DNA of 64,000 nt, taken from contig ML769570.1 in assembly GCA_009733575.1 (NCBI GenBank), positions 62,001 through 126,000 of the forward strand, read 5' to 3'. Positions within the stretch are counted from its first letter, which is position 1. Each line of letters opens with the position of its first letter. The notes under the pieces are model-generated. The model saw nothing but the letters and a program-made list of their open reading frames with translations, ran no database searches and was not told where the DNA came from. Source of the stretch: Gymnopus androsaceus JB14. Its lineage: Eukaryota > Basidiomycota > Agaricomycetes > Agaricales > Omphalotaceae. The translations under genes were made by a program, and so were the position numbers. This document shows positions 46,897 to 55,715 of this stretch, in pieces.

Positions 46897-47039
46897 GTTT
46901 CGAATACCGAGTGCCGAGCTGCTGGCGACTGCCACAACGCTAACTGCTATTGGAATCGTCAGCATACCATTCAAGAGCATAGCTCATCTAACATCTCTCC
47001 GTTTCTGCTTTTTTTGATAACTTCTCACTTTTTTTGTAG

Positions 47040-48520
47040 GCCTTTAGCCGTTTCAAGCATTCCGAAATATGTACATTGTTTCTATTAACTATACGAACTA
47101 AAGACGACTTACCAGCAGACGACTTGACTTACCAGCAAAGTCGAACTTGAGAACAGAGAGTCAAATAGCGTGACATAACGCCTGACAGCCATTGATATGA
47201 CAGTAACGACTGCTTTGTGCTGACGTCTCGATAACACATCAGAAAGCGCTGACGTGTTATCAAGACGTCAGCACAAAGCAGTCGTTACTGTCATATCAAT
47301 GGCTGTCAGGCGTTATGTCACGCTATTTGACTCTCTGTTCGTCAGCTAACGTGTGCACTAGTACTGGCAAAGATGCGCTAATGCCTTTTAACAGAATTTG
47401 ATGGATGTTCCTGAGCTGGAGGAAGCCTTTAACACAATGTCGACGGTGAGATTGACGAAATGGGACGTCGCAGAGCTCCTGAGCGATACGATTCTGCTTG
47501 ACACACTTTTAGCAAAGATACCTTCGTAAATCCAGATTGCGTTTCGCTCAGCGATCCATCGATTTGGCGTTCCTTAGATATGCTCTAAATTTGAAGATTG
47601 CTGACAATGTCCGATGAGCAGGAAGAGGAGGATCAATGGTCGCGTCAATGACCTCTCCCGCATGAATCCAACCTATTCCGATACTCAATCCAGTCATATG
47701 TTGAAGCTCAAGATTGATTCCTCTTTCAAAGTCCCTTTGTCCCCGGATCCAATACAGTATTCGCGCTACGGCTCTTCGATGCGGTCAGTGCCCTACGTAC
47801 GTTAAATGCACTCGTATAAGCGTCCTCAAGAAACTCCGTGTTACGAAAAACACATATCGGCGAACAGCAATACGCGCTTCTCCGCTAGTACAAACAGCAT
47901 GAAGAGGAAGAGCTCCTTAAACCTCTCGAAGAAATTGAAAGCTAGCGTTGGTGTCTCTCGAAAAACAAAATCGATACCCGCATATCCTAAGTGTGTTCCG
48001 TATCATTATCCTCCTTCGACGCCGGTAAGACAAGGGGGCAATTGCACGATTTATCATCTCCTGTAGCTAACGAACACGTCGTCTTGAACCAACAGGAACA
48101 TGTAAGTGCTATGTTACTCCTCGCGAGCTATCCAGATATACTGAGTCTAAGATCATGAGCCCGGGCCCTTATGTCAATGACTTCCACTATGGCTACTATT
48201 ACTATCAGAACCAGGGACCTAGGCCAAATCCTCAAGTACGCGCTCGATCGCATCTTGGGGTAGGATGATCTGAAAGGGAAAGGAATTTGGGGATCATGAA
48301 GTCCAAGGGACATTTATTACCGATTGATTTCAATGTCGGGTTCATAGGGATAATAATCGTTGCATGCTGTCTCGAGAACATTAGATGCAGTCTACTGATA
48401 CATAAATATGAGATACCCGGAACAATGAGCATGGCAATCTTCCTTTGTATCAACATTCGGGAATCCTCCGAGAAGCGTCCGAGATTTAGAGTACTCAAGT
48501 CTGCTGTTATAGAGCCAGCT
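47040..48520 (+). repeat. Fold-back element family, copy 2
   Basis: The same order of blocks as 33690-34690 is present, plus about 400 bp extra between the palindrome and GATCCAATACAGTATTC. The extra part contains frames such as ELEEAFNTMSTVRLTKWDVA and SRKRRINGRVNDLS, so this copy preserves more of the original gene. Both copies end with TGCATGCTGTCTCGAGAACA. Confidence 0.65.
47152..47341. repeat. Long palindrome (about 90-bp arms, 6-nt loop)
   Basis: GAACAGAGAGTCAAATAGCG at the left matches CGCTATTTGACTCTCTGTTC at the right in inverse. The loop is AAAGCG. The arm core CTGCTTTGTGCTGACG is shared with the 33.8-kb palindrome. Confidence 0.9.
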
Positions 48521-49330
48521 GGAGACTAGAATTCGAACCCATTTCTTATATCTCTGGTCGCTCCCATTCCTCTCATTGGCTCCATTTCTCCGCTGGCACC
48601 AAAATAATGTGATCACAATGGAGCATGAGCACGAGCATCTCGTTCCTGCCGCATGTTGTATGAGTTTGAATTTTCTATCCGAATTTTGGGATATAGTTCT
48701 ATCTCCTTCATTCCCATGTTGAGGACGACTGATGGAGATTCAGAAGGTTCGACGCGGTACGAAATCCTATTGGAAGCAGTTTCTCGTTAAATCATGCTAC
48801 ATTGAGGCCCACAAGCACATACAATGATGTGGTTGACTGCAATGCCTCCAATGTCGCCGCAAGGAATAATTATCACCCTTATTCAATCATCCAAACATAC
48901 GTACATGGTTGGATGACTCGACTGAGCCATCTCATCGCATCGTTACCTTACACGAATATAGACATTTTGCATGATCATGGTGTGCTTCGATCGCACCGAG
49001 AACCTCGAAAATGTTGACATGGTGGTATGCCCCCATATCAATCAAATCTCACTGAAATTTTTTCAGAGGTGTCAGTCGGCACCGTCCCAGGAATCCCATG
49101 ATCTTCCAATTTTGTTCTTAAAGAAGCATTTTACAGTCAGAAATGGAGTGTTAATCTCTCCGCAAGTGAAATCGTTTTCTCTATCCTCACCACCACGCAC
49201 ATTGAAAATGAATGATGCTGTATCTGCTTCTTATAGATTTGTCTCCGTCACTACAAGTAGGTTCTGTCCAGCATCCAAGAATAATTCTTGACCTTAGTAC
49301 TCCCTCATCATAGAATCGATAAATTTCTCT
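48521..49330. other. Spacer with no recognised gene
   Basis: There are short open frames only. I see no conserved motif, tRNA pattern or repeat shared with other parts of the window. Confidence 0.4.
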
Positions 49331-49419
49331 TCAACTGAGAAAAAGTCTCGGACGTCGCGCGAGCCTTACTGTCTCCGAGGTCAGTCATTTCTTATTTAAT
49401 TGGGTAACTCGGATGGATA

Positions 49420-49690
49420 AATTTATAATTTGCTTACCCGTCGTCATCCTCAGCCTGTGATTTCTGCCACAGGCGAAGACGCAAATGTATCAAAAGTGAC
49501 AACGGCGATGAAAAATGTTTAAGATGCAAGAAGGAACACCGAGGTTAGTTTTTTCTTTCTTGGTAAATTACCTTGACTGATTTCGAAACACTGAAGAATG
49601 TTCGTATACTCGCCAGCGAATGCTTGGCGACCCTTCTATTATCAAACGAATAAAGTTGACTGTTACCGCTAAGCAAAATAAGGTTCGAAT
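49420..49690 (+). pseudogene. Zn(II)2Cys6 fungal transcription factor DNA-binding domain, fragment
   Basis: After a plausible acceptor the frame reads SACDFCHRRRRKC, then CLRCKKEHR, and across an intron (49544 to about 49597) reaches the sixth cysteine in ECSYTRQRM. The spacing C-x2-C-x6-C-x9-C-x2-C-x6-C is the canonical binuclear zinc cluster of Gal4-type regulators. No regulatory or fungal-specific transcription factor domain is seen downstream before the right TIR, so the gene is partial. Confidence 0.7.
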
Positions 49691-49699
49691 ATTCTGTTA

Positions 49700-50508
49700 T
49701 CTCACACAACAGTTGCTCAGCATATACACCAACTTCGTCGGCTCAGCCACAATGTACCCTGCTTAGCTGTATCGCAAGGTCCTCCAATCATAGATCCTGG
49801 CACCCGAAAACGCCTTACAGCCCGAATTGCATGACATTGAATCGAATTCTACCTCTCCCAGCTCCCTTTTGCATTCCTCCCGTACCCTCTCTGGCTACGT
49901 ACTCGCTTGCAGAAAATAGATCAGATCGGCTTGCGCCCATTTTTGTCGGGCCACAGCCATCATCCTTACCTCCGCTCAAGGCATTACTCGCAGAATTGTA
50001 GAAAATCGTTGAACTTTTGTATGTAATCTTGCTCATCGATAATAAATACTTTTATGCATATAACACAGATCGATACGATGATATCAAATAACACGCAAAG
50101 ATAGTAGCCACCCGGGTGCAAATAAAATTTAGGTAGCAAGGACAGCAACTTCAAGAAAGCAGTGATATGTAGATATATAGTATATGCGCGTATAGAAGGA
50201 TTCTGGAAGCTCAACTCTGAGTGTGAGCATGCGCCAAAAGATAGAAGCAGTTGATTAAGCCTGCAATTTCGAAACTGTATATGTACTGCGACGTCGACGA
50301 CGTCAAGATGGCATGACCCATCTATACAAGCAGCGAGATGAGCGAATTATGGTGCTTTTAGATGAGAAAACTGTACATGGTCCGAATCTTAATATCCCGC
50401 GGAAACTTTCCCGTCGTTATAATCAGGGATCATTGACGGCTTAGGGGACAAACTCGAGGCACCCTGCAAGACACCATAATCAGCACTGGAGACCGAGCGA
50501 AAAAAGTA
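49700..50508. other. Spacer between Zn2Cys6 fragment and right TIR
   Basis: No convincing gene is visible. Short frames on both strands lack motifs. The stretch is of mixed composition up to the TIR edge at 50509. Confidence 0.4.
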
Positions 50509-51121
50509 TCATCTCTCCTGGATTTCTTTTGATAATCATAACATCCTTTTTGCGGTGTCAGTTTCCGCCTGCAATATATAGATAGTAACGAAATTTGTGA
50601 CATCGTGGATATCGTGTAAATATCGTTCTCGATATCCAGAAATCGTGGATCCGCGACGTCTCGACGTCCACGATATCGTTACAAATATTCTCTCCAAGTT
50701 TTTTCAAAAAATACTCACAATTTCTTCAAATTTTTATGGGGGGGAAATGATAAGGAAATTGAGAGAAAATTTTAAATTTTGTTCATGTAACTTTTATGAC
50801 CTTATTTTGAGACTGTTCCGAAAAACGTTAACATAACCTGGGCGCGTAAAACAGAAGAAAATTGTTATTATTATTACCCTAACCATAGCCAGGTTAATTA
50901 AGGAATACTTTCAATAAACGGCTGGATGAAAAGTGATAAATTTTTTAAATTTCTTTCCCTTTTTGGCGGCGCTCATACGCAAATAAAATTGTGCAGATTT
51001 TAACAATAACCTTCGTATTTCTTCACCTTATTCAGGCGCTGAATACGTGGCGGAAATAGTCTATATCCTCGTCATATTTTCAGTATATTTTCGGTCCGTT
51101 TATGCTCTCATCCCCGCAGTG
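50509..51121 (-). repeat. Right terminal inverted repeat of the giant element
   Basis: This is the inverse of 27033-27646. It starts TCATCTCTCCTGG inside and ends CCCCGCAGTG at 51121. Immediately after it come TAACGTTCAATATCACAG and GH16 copy 3. Confidence 0.85.
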
Positions 51122-53184
51122 TAACGTTCAATATCACAGCTTGACCAACCACCATCCCTCCAGTCCAGATTCCATCCACGAACGAAGAGCCTCGCTCTCC
51201 AATCCATTGTCTTTTTTCTTGTTATTCCACTCTCACTCCCTCTGCGGAATTGTCGCTCAAGACACGGATACGATTGTTGGCCTCAGGGCCACCTACATCT
51301 CTGGTACCAACACTGCTGATTGTTGGCAACACGTACGTGTGTTGCTTGCTCATGATTTTGATGTTTCTAACTCGGCTTTAGCTGACCGTCACCAACACGG
51401 ACACTGGTGCCTCTATTGACGTCACTGTCACCGATAAATGCTTGTCTCCCGTAGGCAGACTCTCGCAAGCAAGCTTGCTATATTTAGAGTCTGCACAAAT
51501 TCACGCCGCGTCACCAGGACCTCGATTTTCAAGTGCCTGCCGTTTCCTTTTTTATCGAGTATTTCCTTTTATATCGAGTATTCCCTTTGTGGATGATGGC
51601 TCATCGCCAGTAAGCGCCAGCTCCTTGCTCATTTATTTCCATCCTCTGTGAGCGTAAGATTCACTTTCAATGATGATTTCTTCACATGTACATGTATGGC
51701 TATCATTAGAAGTAAATTGGTTAGATAGTGAGCCCATTAACGTGCTCACATAGGACTCGCGTCGAAAATTTTCTCAAATTAGGCGCTCACACGTGAGTGA
51801 AAAATCGAACTACGGTCAGGGCCCATTAATCTTGATCAGACTAGATAAATGCAAGGTCTGTGGAGGTAGCGACCTCTACTTGTCGACTGGCGCTTTCGAG
51901 GCGTTGAATGCCGTAACGTTGAACGGTGGTACCTGTAAGCACCCTTTTTTCCGACCGCCATTTCAGTGATTGACGACTTTATTATTTCAGTAAACATCAC
52001 CTGGGCTTGGGCGAGCTCCAGCGGCAGTAGCAGCAGCTCTGTCTCTGTCGCCTCTTCGAGCTCTGTTTCCGTCTCCAGCTCTTCAGCCGACTCCTCTTCT
52101 CCTACCTCCGTCAGCGTAGCCGAAGCCATTGCCCCTGCTCCAACCAGTTCTAGTGTCTCTTCCACCGTCGCTTCTACTTCCACCTCGTCCTCTGTTGCCT
52201 CTTCGACCTGTGAGTTAATAGCTATACGTGTCTCCTGAATCAACCCACTGACTTGTTCTCTTTCCAGCGAGTACCGCTTCCGCAGCAGCCACTGGCTCCT
52301 CTTCCAACGGCTGGACTCTCTCCCAGTCTCTCACCGGTCAGAACCTGATCAACTACTTTACTGCGTAAGCAACTCTCCATTTCCCATAACCCGTCCGCCC
52401 CATACTCACTTCGTCTTTCCACCGACAGTCCCTCCGGGGCCTCTGACAACAGCGGTGTCGCCAACTACGTCGACAACCTCATCTCCGTCAACTCTGATGG
52501 CGACGTTCTCATGTGGGTCGACATCACCGAGAACGTGAACCTCCGAAACTCGATGAAGTTGTCTTCCTCCGAGACCTTCAACGTTGGTACTATGATGATC
52601 TTTGATATCGTTCATATGCCTACTGGATGCGGAACGTAAGTACCCTACCTCCCATCTCATCTCTAATACTGATCCCTGTTCCAGCTGGCCCGCTCTCTGG
52701 CTCCTCGGTGGCGGAACCTGGCCCGCCGCCCGCCGGAGGTGAAATCGGCATCATCGAAGGTGTCAACGAATACGTCCACAACGTCATGTCCATCCACACC
52801 TCCGAAGGCTGCTCCATCACTCAGAACAACGTCAACGCACTCGTTGACTCCACCATTAACGTCGCTTCCGACCTCGACTGCTACGCTTACGCCGACCAAG
52901 ATCAAACCTGCGCCGCTACCTCTTCCCAGACCAATTCCTATGGGTCTGGATTCAATGCCGGAGGAGGTACCTATGCTATTCAGATCATCGATGCGGGGAT
53001 CTACATCAACTACTGGGCGGCCGGAAGTGTGCCCAGTGATATTCCCAGTGGAAGTCCCAACCCGAGCTCGTGGAGTGCTCAGACGTTCTTCTCGGCGACC
53101 AACTGTGCGATCGGGACGTACTTCACCGATCTTGCGCTTATCATTGATACCAACCTTGGTGGAACGTTCACTGAGGGTGTTTAA
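51122..53184 (+). pseudogene. DPBB-GH16 fusion gene, copy 3, interrupted and truncated
   Basis: The 5' region lacks the signal peptide and starts recognisably at DTDTIVGLRATYISGTNTAD. The DPBB domain is split by a 402-bp insertion (51442-51843), after which CKVCGGSDLYLS resumes. The linker and GH16 domain are well preserved: WPALWLLG, the active-site stretch GEIGIIEG near 52740 and the TYFTDLALIID segment in frame. The central catalytic-motif Asp is replaced by Gly (GAAATCGGCATCATCGAA), and a CCCGCCG duplication adds two residues before it. The gene ends at GGTFTEGV, where TIR-like repeat sequence begins (53188), so the C-terminal 60 or so residues are lost. Despite being truncated, it is closer to copy 1 than copy 2 is. 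Confidence 0.85.
51442..51843. mobile_element. Short insertion (about 402 bp) with 9-bp direct repeats in GH16 copy 3
   Basis: GATAAATGC occurs at 51433-51441 and again at 51844-51852. Copy 1 has a single GATAACTGC at this point. The insert starts TTGTCTCCCGTAGGCAGACT and ends GATCAGACTA. It has no long terminal inverted repeats and no coding frame. It contains an internal GCAAGCAAGCTTGC palindrome. Confidence 0.7.
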
Positions 53185-53187
53185 AAA

Positions 53188-53586
53188 AAGGAAAGGAGAG
53201 AAATTTTGAAAATGATAAGGAAATTGAGAGAAAATTTTAAATTTTGTTCATGTAACTTTTATGACCTTATTTTGAGACTGTTCCGAAAAACGTTAACATA
53301 ACCTGGGCACGTAAAACAGAAGAAAATTGTTATTATTATTACCCTAACCATAGCCAGGTTAATTAAGGAATACTTTCAATAAACGGCTGGATGAAAAGTG
53401 ATAAATTTTTTAAATTTCTTTCCCTTTTTGGCGGCGCTCATACGCAAATAAAATTGTGCAGATTTTAACAATAACCTTCGTATTTCTTCACCTTATTCAG
53501 GCGCTGAATACGTGGCGGAAATAGTCTATATCCTCGTCATATTTTCAGTATATTTTCGGTCCGTTTATGCTCTCATCCCCGCAGTG
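53188..53586 (-). repeat. Partial third copy of the giant-element TIR
   Basis: From AAATGATAAGGAAATTGAG to CCCCGCAGTG this is nearly identical to 50745-51121, i.e. the outer 390 bp of the TIR. It replaces the end of GH16 copy 3 on its left and cuts the DDE_3 transposase on its right. No matching left end was found in the window. Confidence 0.85.
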
Positions 53587-55111
53587 TAGCAATCCTTGAT
53601 CAGTTCTTGCACCTCTTCTGCATGATGGATATTGCAGTTGTCTAGTATGATAATACTCCGGGCCCTGGATAAGGGTTTGTCAAAGGCATCTATAGATATG
53701 TAGTGAGAATACATCAGCACAGCAGCAAGAGAAAACATACTACATGCCTAGTGATGTGCTGGCTGGGGCTCAGAGCCCTTGAGCCCTCTGAGCTGGGCCT
53801 GATTGAGCCGGAACTGGCCCCAGCCGTCTCTAGGGCTCAGGAGGGCTCAAGGCCCGGCTCAGATTCTTGAAAGCCCTGAGCCGGAGTCTTGAGCCGGGGC
53901 TCAGGGCACTTTATTTTACCAGCAGAATGCATCATAAAAAGAAGCTTTATTCTGTTGTTAAATGTCATGTAAGTGGTTGTAAATATTTATAAATTTTAGT
54001 CCATTGCATTCTCTGGCTGCTTTCAAGGTTGTACATGCACTCGCAATGGATTTTATGCTTGGGTGTATGATTTACATTGAATTGACATTGAACATGACAT
54101 TATTTGCAGATAAAAAATGGGATTTCATATATGTACCTTGTTGGTACCTTGAGCTGGGGCCTGAGCCTGAGCCGGGCCCTAGCCGAGCCCCAGCCGCCAT
54201 GTAGGGCCCGGCTCAACATTTTGATCAGCCCTGGCCGGGGCTATCTGAGCCGTGGCTGGGGCTTTTGAGCTGGGCCCCAGCTGGCACATCACTATGTAAC
54301 ATGCCGTTCAAGGAACTTTAGAAACTTTCAGGATGTCACTGAACCTGGAATAACATACTTGGCTTTTGGAAATTAATCATATCCTCTCCTCTCATACCGG
54401 GTTTAAGATTTTCCTTATCTTCCCTTCTCTTGTAGGCGACAATTCTATTGATATTTATTGCAGGCAGAACAGATACTCGTTCCCCACGGATAAACTGCCT
54501 TTGTTGTACACAGCGGTGACCACACTTAGCACGGCCAAATTTTTGTAACACTGTCTTGGCATTACAGGCTGCTTCATCAATGAACAGAAGCATATCTAGC
54601 CATGGAGCAAGCTTTGCTATGCAAAGCATGTAATATGATCATTTGAGATCATTTTGTTCAAGTGCTCAAATTGAGACCTGTTTCCAAGAGATATTGAGCT
54701 TCCAGAGTGCTCAAATGAGCAAAGTGAGAGAAACACAGATTCGGCATTTTGAAGCTCAAATTGGATCTCATTAAGGTACAAGCAGGGATGCAGGTCAATG
54801 AGGGCTGAGATGAAGCAAATATCAGTTTTGTTGAGAAAATAGGGCCAGCCTTGTCCCCGCAATGCAGGTTTGACCTTGCAAAGCTCACAATATTGGGTAA
54901 GGATAGTATAAACTAGTGATTTCTTTATCTCAAGATAAGTGCAGATATGTCTGACAGGGAGACCCAGCTCCCAGAACATTTCTGGGACCCTTGAGTGCAA
55001 GTCATCAGAGAACCAATGCATGAACATGTGGATGAACCAAGGATGACATGTGATTTCAACACAGCCACTCAGATTTTTCAAATTTTTTGAATTCCATATA
55101 ATTTCGCGCAC
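53587..55111 (-). pseudogene. DDE_3 (Tc1/mariner-like) transposase relic
   Basis: On the minus strand an N-terminal helix-turn-helix region reads ELGLPVRHICTYLEIKKSLV near 54940. The catalytic domain follows with MLLFIDEAACNAKTVLQKFG, GHRCVQQRQFIRGERVSVLP (first Asp near 54590), and after a 540-bp interruption the second Asp region IIILDNCNIHHAEEVQELIK near 53650. The expected third catalytic block (PPYSPDLNPIE type) is missing because the frame ends at 53587, where the TIR fragment begins. It is a cut-and-paste transposase relic, broken twice by other elements. Confidence 0.8.
53750..54293. mobile_element. hAT-like MITE of about 544 bp inside the DDE_3 relic
   Basis: AGTGATGTGCTGGCTGGGGC at the left is inverted at the right as GCCCCAGCTGGCACATCACT. 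The ends (TAGTGATGTGCY) resemble hAT tips. Subterminal GGGCTC and GAGCC motifs recur in both orientations. ACATGCC lies next to both ends, a possible imperfect target duplication. It has no transposase. Confidence 0.7.
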
Positions 55112-55204
55112 AGTTGTAAGCCTTTTGCAGATGGTTCAAACTTCAATTTGTCTGAATCCATTTTCTTCTTTAGTTCTTTGAGTTATTTATTTTCCACAAT
55201 CCTC

Positions 55205-55470
55205 CGAAGAAGCAAGAAAAAGTGTGTTGCAGGAAATGGGGCATTTGGGGCATATTGGGGTGTATTGGGGCATATATGCCCCAGGCCGATTGTAGTGAGC
55301 TCCAGGAGACCGGAAGTAAAATAATATCTATGGGACTCTTATGGGGCACCGGCCCTGGGGTGGCCACGGCGCATGGTGCGTTGGGGAAACCTAGGTTGCC
55401 CCAAACCCCTTCCTTTTTTCTGCCACGAGCCCACTGTGTCACAGTGCTTCTGCTGCACGGGGCCTTCTCT
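55205..55470. repeat. GGGGCAT-rich repeat block
   Basis: TTGGGGCATATTGGGG and GGGGCATATATGCCCC occur near 55230-55277, and an inverted GTTGCCCCAAACCCC near 55393. It may be the terminal region of an unidentified element. No gene is present. Confidence 0.4.
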
Positions 55471-55524
55471 TTCTCCTTCTATAATAGTTTCAGTTTCCTT
55501 TAAACACTCAAGGTCAGACCCAAA

Positions 55525-55715
55525 ATTATTTAAACACAATTAAACATTGAGATTGGTAGCAATAACCAAACAAATAACATGCTCTAATTAAACAAGGCTA
55601 CTGCACAACAATTAAACAACAGATTTAAACAACCTTTCTAAACAAGGTGAGTTTGTTGAACAATTAAACAAAACCCAAATTCATTCAACTTTTGCCAGTC
55701 TTTAAACAAAGTACT
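55525..55715. repeat. Clustered TTAAACAA motifs at the 3' side of the KDZ gene
   Basis: At least eight occurrences of AATTAAACAA or TTTAAACAA variants occur in 190 bp, directly after the KDZ stop. Clustered short direct repeats of this kind are often subterminal transposase-binding sites in DNA transposons. Confidence 0.55.

Larger units (their letters stand above)
27033..51121. mobile_element. Giant TIR transposon, about 24.1 kb, CACTA-like, 3-bp TSD (TAA)
   Basis: The left end CACTGCGGGGATGAGAG and right end CTCTCATCCCCGCAGTG are the outer tips of inverted repeats of about 613 bp. By eye the outermost 155 bp are identical and about ten differences occur in total. TAA flanks both ends (27030-27032 and 51122-51124). 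The outer flanks are consecutive halves of a GH16 5' region, and the uninterrupted version is at 17471-17500. CACTA (EnSpm) elements typically have CACT-like tips, 2-3 bp target duplications and a Tnp2-type transposase, and one is present on the minus strand near the middle (34860-38239). Later insertions and host gene relics fill much of the interior. What is seen is the TIRs, the TSD and the enclosed transposase; that they form one mobile unit is inference. Confidence 0.72.

Noticed and set aside
27033..51121. Inversion between two separate inverted repeats as the cause of the split GH16 flank
   Set aside because: Both outer flanks contact the same repeat end and share TAA. An inversion would leave one flank on the inner side of a repeat.
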